From Puccinia triticina (taxonomy: Eukaryota > Basidiomycota > Pucciniomycetes > Pucciniales > Pucciniaceae): 64,000 nt of DNA. The position numbers and the translations under genes are program-made. This document shows, one piece after another, positions 12,601-23,018 of this stretch (positions are counted from its first letter, which is position 1; each line of letters starts with the position of its first letter). Where the stretch lies: positions 1,240,001-1,304,000 of the forward strand of contig NC_070561.1 of NCBI RefSeq assembly GCF_026914185.1, given 5' to 3'. The notes below the pieces were generated by a model. It made no database searches. It saw only the letters and a list, made by a program, of their open reading frames with translations, and was not told where the DNA came from.

Positions 12601-13508
12601 CTGATGTCTATGGTCTTGAGGATAATCTATCTGGGTCAGTTGGACAAATGAGGCTTTTTGACAAAAGGTGAGAGTCATATATCATCCGCAAGCAGATACC
12701 TGATCTTTTAGATGCATGGAGAAAAGGGGGTAGAAAAGTGCGAGAAAAAAGATAGAGAAGGAAAGTGAGAAGATAATCAATAATTGGAACGAACGTAGCC
12801 ATCGTTTCTTGGGTCTTCTGCCACTGCTGGTCCTGCGCAGCAAACATTGCAGCCATACTCTCTGCTTCCGAATCGCGTGCACCGCCCGTGAGCACGGGGG
12901 TAAAAGTCTGTGGATGAGGATGAGAGAGAAGATAGGTTTGGTCAGGAGCAGCGGGAAGAGAGATGGGAGATATAATATATAGATAGGGGTATGCAAGCAC
13001 TTGCCCCAGCCGGGGGAGTGTTGGAGGGGGTCTCGTTCCGATGTCTGAAATCTTTCGAGATCGCCCCTCCCCCTCGCCAATCTACATGAGCAGTCAGAGG
13101 CGGGTTGTTACGACTGTTGGAGCCTGTCAAATTAACCCCAACATACTGCTGCGCGTTGCCGTGTCCGGGTCTTTTGGGCGGCAGTCGACGGGCAATGACC
13201 GAGCTCGAGCGCGGAATGATGGCATGGTCATTTGCGTACTCTGGAGGTGATGCACGAAGGGATTCAATAAGTTGATTAGCATTCTTTCAAGCCTGATTAT
13301 TATCAAGGTCTGTATGGATAGATGTGAATTCAATACCTTCGTCGGTGTCGGCGTTGTAGATAGCAAAGTCGAAGTCGGTTCCTTTTCCCATCTTGCTCTC
13401 TTGGATGATTTCGCGCTTCAAGTCCCATACTGAGATCCCGATCCCTTCGAAGATGATTCTCTGGAAGTCTTTCTGAGATTTGAAACGGTAGTAGACGTGA
13501 CCAGACAT
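9649..13508 (-). CDS. MPE1: Mpe1/RBBP6-type 3'-end processing factor (DWNN, zinc knuckle, RING)
   Basis: Exons (minus strand): 13337-13508, 13005-13240, 12795-12907, 11922-12142, 11592-11772, 10808-11402, 9649-10716. The phases close exactly, giving 861 aa. The N-terminal DWNN domain (MSGHVYYRFKSQKDF, then FAIYNADTDEEYANDHAIIP) covers about residues 1-75. SEAESMAAMF and a CCHC knuckle (CYRCGQKGHWIQAC, about 240-253) follow, then PRIKRTTGIPKSFL. A RING/U-box-like finger (CSICSKLL to CPEC, about 339-378) and a long Met/Gly/Asn/Gln-rich C-terminal half, ending basic, complete it. Known family role: Mpe1 in the yeast cleavage and polyadenylation factor and human RBBP6 act in pre-mRNA 3'-end formation in the nucleus. 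Intron 2 fits only as GC-AG (GCAAGT donor at 12999-13004); intron 3 is unusually long, about 650 bp. The start is the first Met of the DWNN domain. Confidence 0.93.
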
Positions 13509-14964
13509 GGCTAGGCTTGCGGTTTTGCTGTGGAGAGTGCGGCTGAGAGTGGGAGGGAGGGGGGGCGTATTGAGGGGGGAGAGGGCAGCTGAAGAGAAGG
13601 GGGCAGGGTGATGGGCGATGGGCGACGGCTGGGCTGGGACTGTGGTTGAGGGGAGAAGAAAAGCGTGGGGGTGTGGACACTCCGGATGGGGAAGCTGTGC
13701 AAAAAATTCAACAAAAGCACGGATTAGGGAAGCCGTACTCCCCGAGTCCTTTCCCCGAAAGTCGAAACAAACACTTCAGCAGTAGTCTTCTTCCACCAAG
13801 CACATTGCATCTTACCCTACTAGTACTGGAAAGGATAACCTCCAGTGATTTTATATCACAAGCTCACCAATTGATTGCTTCGATAAGAGTTCAACTATGT
13901 TTGCCTCTACTTCATGATTATCAGAAATGAAAATTCATGAGAAGAACATTAAGGAAAATTAAGATCACCATGAACCCCAATTTTTGTGATAAAATTTGAA
14001 TGCAGGCAGGTTGAGGCCATGTCATGGAATTGTTTTACCAAATCCTGCAAACCAAATATGGAATACAAGTTGATGTAAGCTTAATAATGCCTGAGCTGCC
14101 TGTGTAACTGAACTCATTTATTTTAGCCCAAGAAACTTGAAACCAGGTTACATGTCCTTTCCACTGGTATTCCTGTCAGGTTTTTTCCCCAAATTCTCTC
14201 AACAGCACAAATTCAATTGTTTAACTTGTGAAGATTGGTATCCCTTTTTCATCTCCGCATAATTTCTCAAATGCAAATATTGTTGATTCAACAATGAAAG
14301 AATCTACGTTTCCAAGTTTTTTGTTATGGCATTTTTACCCTTCCAAAACACCATTTCAATTTTTCAACAATGTTTATAATATCATCCAACCCAGACATCC
14401 TGAGTAGTGGGGGTGTTGAAAAATGCTTTATGTATTATTATTATCCAGCCCACAATTGACCCCCTTTTGGGAAAAAAAACCGGAGCAAAGACAAGAAGCA
14501 TGTGTCAGTTTATTAGGGGGTTTCAAAGCTGGCCAGGTGCGACTTGCATGCACTTTTGCAAGTTGGCATTCAAGTCAGATCTTGAACAGAGTTACCATGC
14601 AAGCCACATTTTCCAGCTTGGCCTTTGAAGCCTTCTTGAATGTTTTTTTTGCCAGTTGATTCTCAAGAAAATTTGTGAACACCAGCTTGCAAAAGTCTAT
14701 GCAATTTGAACCCAACCAACTTTGAATCCCCCTTTTAATGAGGTTCTGATGAACAGTGTGAGCGGGGGCAAGGTCTGTTGCGGTTCCCCGGGGCCCCCTG
14801 CGGCTTCCCCGTACCCCGCCTTCCGCCCGGGTGTGGGAGTGTGCCCACCCGAAACCCTCACGCCGAGCCAGCCAGCCAGCCTCAGTCATTCGTTCCACCC
14901 CACCAGCAACCCACCACGCCCACGCCCACCCTCGCAAGACTCCAGCAAGACTCCGTCACGAACG
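13509..14964. other. intergenic, divergent upstream regions
   Basis: Lies between the start codons of the minus-strand Mpe1 gene and the plus-strand secreted-protein gene, so it should carry both promoters. 13509-13690 is G-rich on the plus strand (pyrimidine-rich upstream of the Mpe1 start). No clear TATA box was found. A MITE sits at 14516-14732. Confidence 0.45.
14516..14732. mobile_element. 217-bp inverted-repeat MITE
   Basis: GGGGGTTTCAAAGCTGG at the left pairs imperfectly with CCAACTTTGAATCCCCC at the right, and the match continues inward (ACTTTTGCAAG on both arms). The flanks are TTA-rich (TTATTA left, TTTTAAT right), so a TTA-like target is possible but not exact. It lies about 230 bp upstream of the secreted-protein start codon. 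Confidence 0.65.
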
Positions 14965-16253
14965 ATGCGCCACCCCTCAGCTTGGCTCGCCAGCCTCATC
15001 ATATCCTCGCTCGCCGTCACCCGGCCCGTCTCCGCCCAGGCCGCCGCGGGCAACACGACCAGTCCCAACACTCTTCGTTCGTCTCTCTCTCTCTCTTTTG
15101 AGCTTCCGAGAAGAATCGTCTGACTTGACCCGTCATGTAATCTATCTTGGCAGCTTCTAACCTTGCCAACCTACCCGGATTCGACCCGGCCAACAATGGG
15201 ACGAACGCATCCAACCATTCCCTGGCGGGATACAACACCACCAACACCACCACCACCCCCGCCGTTCAATCGAACCCGGGCGCGAACGTCCGAATCCCGA
15301 CGACGATCTCGCAGGGCTGCCAGGCCTTCCTCGGCCAGCTGAATGCCAACCCGAACATCACCTCTTGCACGGCCCCTCTGCTGAATGCGACGGCCTCGTT
15401 TGCCAGCGGCCCCAAGTCGGTGACCCACGACCAAGTGCAGAAGGCCTTCGACGGGCTGTGCGGCTCGAACAGCGGCTCGGGATGCGCCCCGCACATGATG
15501 TACACGATCCTCAACCAGTTCTCGAGTGCCTGCAACGCCGAGCTCCAGACGGGGGTCGAGGCGGTCCGGATGACCTACGACGTGCTCTACATCCTCACCC
15601 CCTATCGGGTCGCACTCTGCTCCAAGGACCCCACCACGAGCCAGTACTGTCCCTCCGTCATCGCAGCCGCCGTCGTCAACGGTACTACCTCCCCCTCGAG
15701 CGCCAAGTCCGCTAACTCATCCGCCTCCGACTTCGGCGCCATGGTCAGCTCGGTCTTTGGCGACAAGCTCGTCTCCCAGGTCGGCGGCAGTCCGCCCAGC
15801 CATCCCGTCCTGCACACCCGGGACAGCCTTCCGCTCAACTCGACCGCAGCATCCAACCAACAACAACAACAGGTCTACAACCCGAACCCAGACACTTACA
15901 CCAACACCAACCTGGCCTTCCTCTTCCTGAGCCCCTACCTGCCCGACGCCGCCCTCTGCAAGCCCTGCACCCAGTCCGTCCTGGCCGCCTACATCGGCTT
16001 CGAACAGGCCACACCCCACTTCGGCGGCCTCTCCTCCTCGGGGTACCTCTCCGGCCAGCTCAAGCTCTGGCAGGCCGTCAGCGAGCGCTGCGGCGCACCT
16101 TTCATCGAGGCTATCAACCAGGAGGCCGGCATCATGTCCATCCTCACTACCTCCGCTGCCGCCGCCATCAACCTCCTTCTCACCAACTCCTACTCCTCAT
16201 TGGCTCTGGCTTCCATTCTCTTCATCTCAATCAAGTCTCTCAACCTCTTCTAA
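14965..16253 (+). CDS. secreted, probably GPI-anchored protein (DUF7729-like)
   Basis: Two exons, 14965-15076 and 15154-16253. The intron joins in phase to give 403 aa. Residues 1 to about 24 form a signal peptide (charged start, WLASLIISSLAV core, VSA-QA cleavage). Many NxS/T sequons follow, for example NTT, NGT, NAS, NHS. The conserved part resembles the fungal DUF7729 type: IPTTISQGCQAFLGQL, then spaced cysteines (SCTAP, GLCG, GCAP, ACNAE, LCSKD, QYCPS), a serine/asparagine/glutamine-rich linker, and a second cysteine block (LCKPCTQSV, ERCGAPF). The C-terminus is hydrophobic (INLLLTNSY to SLNLF), which fits a GPI-attachment signal. Likely cell-surface or wall-associated; molecular role unknown. 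The start is the first Met giving a signal peptide. The family name is from memory of motif style; secretion is well supported. Confidence 0.87.
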
Positions 16254-17439
16254 CCGCCTTCCTCCCTCCCGTCATCAAAAAAATACCTACGTCCACTCTT
16301 TTTTTCTTTACTCACCCATAATCTCTCTCACCCTCATCACTTATCCTTCCTCCAACTCTTCTGGCCCTCCTATATATTCATACCTTTCCCCCCCTGCCCC
16401 TTTCGAGTTCATTCAATCAACTCTGATGCCGTCCCTTCTCACTTTCTCTATGTTACCCCTTTGTTGTGATATACTGTCATTTATACTTTCATTTCCTTTT
16501 TCTTCAACGGAACGACAAAATAGTACGAGGAGAAAGAGGGAGGATCTCGGAACCGAATTGTTTGTTCAGATGTTTATGTTTAGGACTCCACACGATCAAC
16601 ACACCTTCATCTTTTTGGCCCACCGCTACTAGGATCCACATCCATACCATCTCACGTCCTTCCATCGCCATTGCTCATCCATGTCGTCCACTCTCTCGAT
16701 TCTCCTCCTGTTCATTTGCCTGCATACACACATAATGACACCAGTACAAACTCATGTCTCTTGGGATATCGTTTTTTTCTCCTCTTCTGCTCCTTTTTCT
16801 CTTGGCTTTGGATACCTTCAATCAAGTTTTGTGGTATTTTATCTTCCCTTGGAGAGGACGGTTGGGCAATGATGGAGGGGGGATCTTAGCCTCTCTTAAG
16901 AGCTGAATAATCACGCTGTTGGTGGCTTGGTAAACTCAAAGGCACCAACCATATTCACCTCGCCTCGAGCATACAACAGCCCAGAGGACGACGCCCGCGC
17001 GTGTTCCGGGACCCCGTACTTGGGTAATGAGGAGGGTCGAAGTGGGTGCGGGTATCATTGAAAATGGTTTCAATTTTTTTTCAATTTTTATCATTCCTGT
17101 CACATGCCATACTGTACTCTCTGATTTTCTCTTCTTGGTTTGAAAAATAATAAAGATTCTGAGCAATTTGCATTAAATTATTAAATTTTCACACTGTTCA
17201 TTTTTTCATTTTTTTTTTCTTTCATAATCATTCTTGGTGACTTATTCTCCACCGCTGTAGCCGACCCCATGACTTCAGGTTACTTGCCTGAGGTTCTGCA
17301 ATGAAAAGTTTGAGGGTAAAAACATCAGCTCACCCACTGTACAGCCAAAACCAAAAAGCTTGCGGGTCCAGCAGCATGAAAATCCAACCAACAAAATTTT
17401 TCATTTAAGCCACCTGCCCTGTATCCTTCCAAACGTTCT
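16254..17439. other. 3' flank and intergenic sequence
   Basis: Pyrimidine-rich sequence follows the stop codon (probable 3' UTR). Several short frames up to about 90 codons occur at 16426-16890, but they look compositional, with no domains. No RNA gene was seen. Confidence 0.5.
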
Positions 17440-17768
17440 CATCTTTGGACTTCTTCCCTCTCTCCATCTCTCCCATACCCCCTACCCCCTCCCCATCAAA
17501 AATGCCCCCAACCCAGCTCCCCCCCCCGCTCAACCGGACCCACCCACAACCCAGCCGCCGGAACCATCCACCAGCCAGCCCAACCAGAACCATCCACCAG
17601 CCAGCCCAACCAGAACCCAAACCGCATCCAAATTTCCAATTCCAATACCGGTGAGTCCCTCACCACCCTCTCCCTTCCCTCCAAGCCTTCCCCCCCGCTT
17701 CCCTGCTCTCTGATCACCCAGCCAGCTGATCCAATCATTTTTTCTTCTCCCCCCCAGTTGGTCCCATC

Positions 17769-17880
17769 CACCAGGAAAAAACAATGATCACTTGCCTACA
17801 AGTGACATGAAAAATTACAAAGGCCCCTTTGTACTTTGCTATGTCACTTGCAGACAAGTGATCATTGTTTTTTCCTGGTG
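17769..17880. mobile_element. 112-bp palindromic MITE
   Basis: Nearly perfect hairpin: CACCAGGAAAAAACAATGAT on the left, its complement on the right, with GTGACAT/ATGTCAC near the loop. ATC on both sides (17766-17768, 17881-17883) suggests a 3-bp duplication. No coding capacity. Confidence 0.8.
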
Positions 17881-17992
17881 ATCTGGAAGCCCAACCGCCA
17901 AAAAGACCCTTTCTGATACCGTTATCCGCCAACCAGCCCTTCCAGAACCCCGACTGCAAGCATTTAGCTATCCAATACCAGTGAGTCCATTG

Positions 17993-18957
17993 TGATGAGC
18001 AGAAAGTGTTCCCTGCGTAGAATTGCCAGGACCACTGCTGCTCCAAGATGATTCCCGGGTCAAGTCAGGTGATCTGGAGGAACTCCACTCCGCAGCTCCG
18101 CCGCGTTGTAGGGCTCTGAGTGGGATAAATAAATTAAAGCACGGAAAATAATAAAGCTTTGCAAAAGTAAACTGTAAAATAAAGCTCTGCCGCATATAGA
18201 AGATAACTCCGCAAAACCACAAGAAAACAGCCGTAAAGCAAGCACAAAACTCCGCAAGGCACAACCGTGACACATAAAGCAAGTCTGCAATGCAAAACTC
18301 TGCTCTGCAACATACACAAGGTAAGAGAAGCACAAAAGGAGTCTGTGGGGAGTATCCTACAGAATCCTCCCTCCCCCACTGTGTTTTTATAGAGAAAAGA
18401 TATCCTCCACCCACCTCCCACGCACGCCATCCGCTAACTCCGTTCACACGCGCACACTTGTCATCCCCCAAGCGCTATACACAAACGCATGTCATCCGCC
18501 AAGCTCCACTCTCACGCTAACTCCTGTCGTCCCCGCTGCTTGCCTTTGAACGCCATCAAACTCCTCTCCCTAGCCTCCACGCCCCTGTCTAGCCTATGAT
18601 GTCAGGATCCCACACGCCGCCCTTTTGGCTGCCACAGCTTCCCCCAATCCCCACCTCCGCTATCCAGTCCGCGCTGGCCTGCTCAGTTTGAGTCCAGTTC
18701 CGCTGTCGAGCTCCACGCGCCTCTGCCTTCAGTTGTGCGCTCCGCTCTGCTCCGTTCCGCACTGGTTCCGCACTTTTTCTTCACCGCCTCTCTGTGGACA
18801 ATTTTTTTGGAGAGTGAGCTCAACAGATGTGATACTTTTCTTTGATAGAATGAGAAACAAGCTAAATAGTCTATGTACAACTCTGTGACAGGTGTTGCAG
18901 TTGAGATATACCGCAGTGCCACAACAAATTTGACACGTGTTCCAGAATTGATCACCA
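17993..18957. mobile_element. probable solo LTR
   Basis: A 965-bp block starting TGATGAGCAG and ending TGATCACCA, flanked by CATTG (17988-17992) and CACTG (18958-18962), 4 of 5 bases equal. The flanking sequence on both sides matches the leader of the Tc1-like element (compare 17655-17700 with 18960-19015), which supports an insertion. It contains many CTCCGC/GCTCTGC words and no coding sequence. Confidence 0.6.
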
Positions 18958-19109
18958 CACTGTTGCCACTCTCTCCCTTCCCTCCAATCCATCCCCCCCT
19001 CTTCCTTGCCGTCCAATCACCTGGAGAGCTCATTTTTCATTTTTTCTTGCACTCTTCCCTTTCTTTGCTTTCAATCCCCGCAGCCCAATCAATTCCACTT
19101 CAGTACGTC

Positions 19110-20020
19110 ATGGTATATGTTAAGTATGCCCCGGAGGTCAAGGCAATTGCTGTCAGACTCAGCCAGGGTGGGATACAGCTCGCCGATATCAATGCAACAA
19201 TTGGCTACAATTTTTCCCCAGACTCCCTCAGCCATTGGAACAATTTATACTGCCGCAAAAGGAGTGTCTTTAGAGATCCGGCCCTCTATCTGGAGTGTGG
19301 CCACCCATTAGAATTTTCTTGTGAGGAGGCCAAGTTTTTATTGATGGAACTCGAGGCCAACACAACGCTATACTTGGATGAAATTGAAAGTCACATCCAG
19401 GCAATTACCAGCACTTACCATCCAATCAGTACCATTTTGGCAGAGTTGAGAACCTGGCTCCAACGTTGTAAACGCTGCGCTGCGCTAAAAAAAGCGGTCA
19501 TTTAGCGCAGCGCAGCGGTCACATGGCTACGTCCCAGAGGCAAGTAGCGGAAGCTGTTGAAAAAACCGCTGCGCTACTCGCTACGCGCAGCGGTTGACCG
19601 CTACCCACCCAGGGCAATTAGCGATAGCGCAGCGGAAGTGGAAATCCGCTGCGCTATCCGCTAATTTAGCGGATAGCGGAATTTAACTGCATGTTAAACC
19701 TCTTTTAACATGATTTAGACCATTTTCTTTCTTCTTTTTCAAACCACTGCGCTACTGCTGAAGCGCAGCGGTTCAGCGCTATGTGACCGCTTTTTTCAGC
19801 GCGCCAAAATTATCTTTTTTTTTCCAGGAAAACAAAAAGCGGTTAGCGCAGCGGTCTGGCCGCTGCGCGCAGCGTTTAGCGCAGCGGCACAAAAAACCGC
19901 TGCGCTAACCGCTTCGCTGCGCTAAAAGCAGCGCAGCTGTTACAACGTTGCCGGCTCCTCTTAACCAAAAAGGTGGCCCGAACCTATAACACCAATCAAG
20001 ATGAGGTGGCCCGTTTCTGA
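19110..20020 (+). pseudogene. Tc1/mariner-like transposase, truncated and interrupted
   Basis: From ATG at 19110 the frame reads MVYVKYAPEVKAIAVRLSQG, a helix-turn-helix DNA-binding start. It continues through INATIGYNFSPDSLSHW, the RDPALYLECGHP linker, the second HTH (EEAKFLLMELEANTTLYLDEI) and TYHPISTILAELRTWL. There element A is inserted. Ignoring the insert and one target copy, the frame continues directly as LLTKKVARTYNTNQDEVARF to a stop at 20018-20020. The DDE catalytic half is absent, so the copy is dead. Family recognition rests on the tandem HTH layout typical of Tc1-like transposases in rust genomes. Confidence 0.75.
19461..19950. mobile_element. element A: CAAC/GTTG termini, 7-bp TSD, AGCGC-word interior
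   Basis: 490 bp, starting CAACGTTGTAA and ending TTACAACGTTG. The flanks CTGGCTC (19454-19460) and CCGGCTC (19951-19957) agree in 6 of 7 bases. The body is almost wholly AGCGC/GCGCT words on both strands. Removing the element plus one flank copy restores the Tc1-like transposase frame, which fixes the borders independently. Confidence 0.88.
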
Positions 20021-20194
20021 TTCACTGACCACATTGACCATTTCCCTTGTATACTCTGCTCAATGACCAGCTTGTTGAAGTGTCAATCTAGCACTGCTTA
20101 ACACATTGTTGCTTATACATCCAATCATCATTGGAGGCAACATCACACCATCTCATAAGCATACATCTACTGTATTCAACTGCAACATAGCAAT

Positions 20195-20265
20195 GTGTAC
20201 TTAGCTCAATGGTTATAGCATCACTCATGAATGCTGAGTATGTGAGTTTGACTCTCACAGTACAC
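20195..20265 (+). other. tRNA-like cloverleaf, probably not a functional tRNA
   Basis: GTGTACT pairs fully with AGTACAC (7 bp). The D-arm region is TAGCTCAATGGTTATAGC, an A-box match. The anticodon stem is ACTCA/TGAGT and the T-stem GTGAG/CTCAC. The anticodon-loop position would be AAT, but the base before it is G rather than T and the variable loop is only about 2 nt. A second T-arm-like hairpin (GTGGG/CCCAC) follows at about 20272. Probably a SINE-like or pseudo-tRNA sequence. Confidence 0.45.
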
Positions 20266-20324
20266 GAGGTTGTGGGTTCAACACCCACTTCATTCGGACC
20301 TTTCGTTTCACTTGTTCAATAGCT

Positions 20325-20560
20325 TGTGCCAGTGTGAGACTCCAAAAGCGGTTTGCACCTCTTACGGCTGAATTTAGTGAAATGTGTGTGGGGAAACCCC
20401 TGCCTCTCTGAAAGACAAAGACTGACAACACCCCCAGCTAGGCTGGAAGCAAGAAGACAGTGGTCTAGTGTAGTTGAATACTTTTCTCACAAGTGGCTCA
20501 CAATGGACTGTGTATTGCAAAATACAAAGCTAGTATTTTATTATGTGGCAGAGAGTGTGA
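20325..20560 (+). repeat. LTR-like fragment
   Basis: GTGTGAGACTCCAAAAGCGG and AGTGGTCTAGTGTAGTTGAA parallel GTGTAAGACTCAAAAGCGG and GGTCTGGTCTAGTTCCAGAT at 5965-6125. It is a diverged member of the same LTR-like family. Element B is inserted at its right edge. Confidence 0.5.
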
Positions 20561-20563
20561 GGG

Positions 20564-20919
20564 CAACAAAGGGTAGTTACGCTACGCAAAACACGTAGAT
20601 AACAGTAACGTAACGGAATTTTTGTTGTTATCTACGCGTAACGGCGGTGCGATTACGTTAGCGCACCACATTAAGCCCTTTTTTTTTATGCTTGTTGCGT
20701 TATCCGGGCGCGCGGAGCCCCTGAGAGCGGGCAAAAAATGAGGCTAAAAAAGCCTTAAATGATCCGTTATTGCGTTATCCGGGGGATAACGCGATAACGG
20801 GCCTCAAAAATGAGGCCCGTTACGTTACGCGCGGGGCCTGAAATGTCCCCGTTAGTCGGGGGTAGTTACGTTACCAAAATCGCGCGGACAAGGCAACATA
20901 ACATAACTACCCTTTGTTG
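20564..20919. mobile_element. element B: CAAC/GTTG termini, perfect 7-bp TSD
   Basis: 356 bp. CAACAAAGGGTAGTTA at the left, the complement TAACTACCCTTTGTTG at the right. GTGAGGG on both sides (20557-20563, 20920-20926) is a perfect 7-bp duplication. The interior is TTACGTTACGCG-like words on both strands. No coding capacity. Confidence 0.92.
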
Positions 20920-21033
20920 GTGAGGGTGACGATTTATTTGAATCTTGTGGGGGAAGGATCTCCTGGATTCAATGGGGGAGAAAGGAAGAGAGAGCAGAGG
21001 CAAATGTGAGGCATTTGTGCTGGTAGTCTATGT

Positions 21034-21807
21034 ACATGAGGGGTTTTGGCTGGTGTGCCTTTTACAAATGAGATATCTTGGCTGGTCTGCTGTGCAGAAA
21101 ACAGCTATGTACAGTGTGGCAGTGTAGACATGAGGGAATTCAGCTGGTGACTTAGTTACAAGTGTGGCTTACACAGCCCTCTGGTTGCTATGGAGTCTTC
21201 TCAAGTGACCTGCACAGCTTTCTGTATTGCTGTGTAGTCTGCTTGAGTGACTTGCATAGCCCCATGGTTACTATGCCGCTTTATTGATGTGGCTTGTGGT
21301 TTCTAGGTTACTGTAATAAGTGGCTTGTGGTTGCTACACAGCCACATCTGAGGCTGGCTGGTTGCTATGTAGCCGCATATATACACACAGATATATGTAA
21401 AAGGGTAGTGTGTAAGCTATACATGAGGGGTTTTGGCTGGTGTGCCTTTTACAAATGAGATATCTTGGCTGGTCTGCTGTGCAGAAAACAGCTATGTACA
21501 GTGTGGCAGTGTAGACATGAGGGAATTCAGCTGGTGACTTAGTTACAAGTGTGGCTTACACAGCCCTCTGGTTGCTATGGAGTCTTCTCAAGTGACCTGC
21601 ACAGCTTTCTGTATTGCTGTGTAGTCTGCTTGAGTGACTTGCATAGCCCCATGGTTACTATGCCGCTTTATTGATGTGGCTTGTGGTTTCTAGGTTACTG
21701 TAATAAGTGGCTTGTGGTTGCTACACAGCCACATCTGAGGCTGGCTGGTTGCTATGTAGCCGCATATATACACACAGATATATGTAAAAGGGTAGTGTGT
21801 AAGCTAT
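21034..21807. repeat. identical 387-bp tandem duplication
   Basis: The block 21034-21420 is followed directly by a copy, 21421-21807, in which I could find no difference. Contents are LTR-leader-like (GAGGGGTTTTGGCTGG, TTTACAAATGAGATATCTTG) without a gene. Identity implies a very recent duplication or an assembly artefact. Confidence 0.9.
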
Positions 21808-21962
21808 AGTATTATAAATGCAGTTGTTTACAACTGTGTATGTAAACTGAAGGGGGTGTGTGTATCAAAAGAGGGTGTAATGTAACACCACACATGTAAA
21901 CTATAATTTTTTGAATTTTTCCATCTGGAACAAAAGCATCTACCACACCGGCCATTGGAACA
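21808..21962. other. short non-coding spacer
   Basis: Joins the 387-bp duplication to the R-family copy; nothing recognisable. Confidence 0.4.
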
Positions 21963-23018
21963 GTGTGGTGGCCCATTTCGTGGTCAGCTAGTCAGGTGCA
22001 CTCCTGCTGCCAGCCAGATCATCAAGATTCAAGGTTCATTCTAACTCTTCAAGGACCCTCAAGATCCCCCCCCCCCCCCCCCCCCCCAAGGCATCAAGAT
22101 CCTCAAGATTCAAGAACACTTCTACCCTTCCATCCCCTATCCTCCTGTGTTCCCCATTATTTCCCCCCCCCCCCCCCCCCTCTATTCCTTTCATGTTTCT
22201 TGGTCCTCACACAGCACTTGCTGTGGGTTTATTCATGTTTTGCGTGTGGTTTCCATTTTTGTTTTGATTTTATTCTCTCCCCTATTTTCTTCTCATGAGG
22301 TTTTGATTGGCCTCTTTCTGTCTCATCTCACTGTGTTTCCTTTTTTTTTGTTGTGTTGTGTTTTCTGCTTTTGTTTTCTTTCTCTCTGCTGTTTTGTTGT
22401 GTGCGCGCGCGTGTAGCGCGCGGAGGAGATGATGAAATTCATGTGACATGTGTCCTCCCGGAGTCCAAGTTTGCTGAACTTGGAGTATGGGAGGAGCATG
22501 GCATTCTGATCCCCAGAATATGGTCCATCCTGAGTCTATTGATCAGATCATCAGAGTTCAAAACCTTTGATCCCTTCCATCCAGATCTGCATCCATCTCC
22601 TCCTTCCCTTCTTAAGATCACCTTCCTCTTCTTTCCAAACACAAACAACCACTGGCAAGGATTCAACACCCCGGCGGACATCTCAAAGCCACCCCCACCA
22701 CCAGCTATCTGTGATCTCACCTGTGCTCATCTCTACGGACCATCACCCCAAGCAACGCTGAAACAAGTACAACACATGGATTGTATCTGGTAAACATTTT
22801 TCATTGAAGATGGACAGGAGACCTACATGTCCTGTTTTTTGTTTTCAGCCAACCTATACATAATCAGGGCTAAAAACAAAAAATAGGACTTGTAGGTCTG
22901 TATCTTCAATGAAAAAAGTTTACCAGATACTCTCCATGTATTGTACTTGTTTCAGTGTTGCCCCAAGGGCAGCCTAAACAGCAACCCATCCCCTCACACG
23001 ACTGCCACCGCTTAGCAC
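21963..23018 (-). mobile_element. R-family interspersed repeat, copy 3 (reverse)
   Basis: On the minus strand it begins GTGCTAAGCGGTGGCAG (23018) and ends with GGGCCACCACAC (about 21963). It parallels the two plus-strand copies at 41307-42073 and 42372-43136, including ATGGTCCG after the start, a CTCCAAGTT block near the centre, a GTGTGAGGACCAAGAAA-type motif and repeated ATCTTGAGG near the end. Element F interrupts it at 22753. It contains runs of C (22063-22087, 22166-22180). No protein domain; the repeat class is unknown. Confidence 0.7.
22753..22960. mobile_element. element F: fold-back with CAAC/GTTG termini, perfect 7-bp TSD
   Basis: 208 bp, starting CAACGCTGAAACAAGTACAA and ending TTGTACTTGTTTCAGTGTTG, with arms pairing nearly to the centre. 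CCCCAAG flanks both sides (22746-22752, 22961-22967). Unlike elements A-D it has no AGCG-word array, but the terminal tetranucleotide and duplication length are the same. Confidence 0.92.

Larger units (their letters stand above)
17440..20110 (+). mobile_element. Tc1/mariner-like element remnant, multiply interrupted
   Basis: A Tc1-type transposase N-terminal part lies at 19110-20020. Upstream, a proline- and pyrimidine-rich leader (17480-17700) ends in AATACCGGTGAGTCC, and a near copy, AATACCAGTGAGTCC, occurs at 17976. This suggests a partially duplicated leader with a splice donor, with the 3' splice site near 19082 (CCCCGCAG). Three insertions sit inside: a palindromic MITE (17769-17880), an LTR-like block (17993-18957) and element A (19461-19950). 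Outer ends were not identified. Confidence 0.6.

Noticed and set aside
15171..16186. Antisense and alternative-frame ORFs over the secreted-protein gene
   Set aside because: High GC at third positions leaves shadows open; only the plus frame has signal peptide, sequons and a GPI tail.
17360..17713. Proline-rich protein gene
   Set aside because: Pyrimidine-rich leader sequence with internal duplications, partly repeated at 17940-17990 and 18960-19015; no start or domain evidence.
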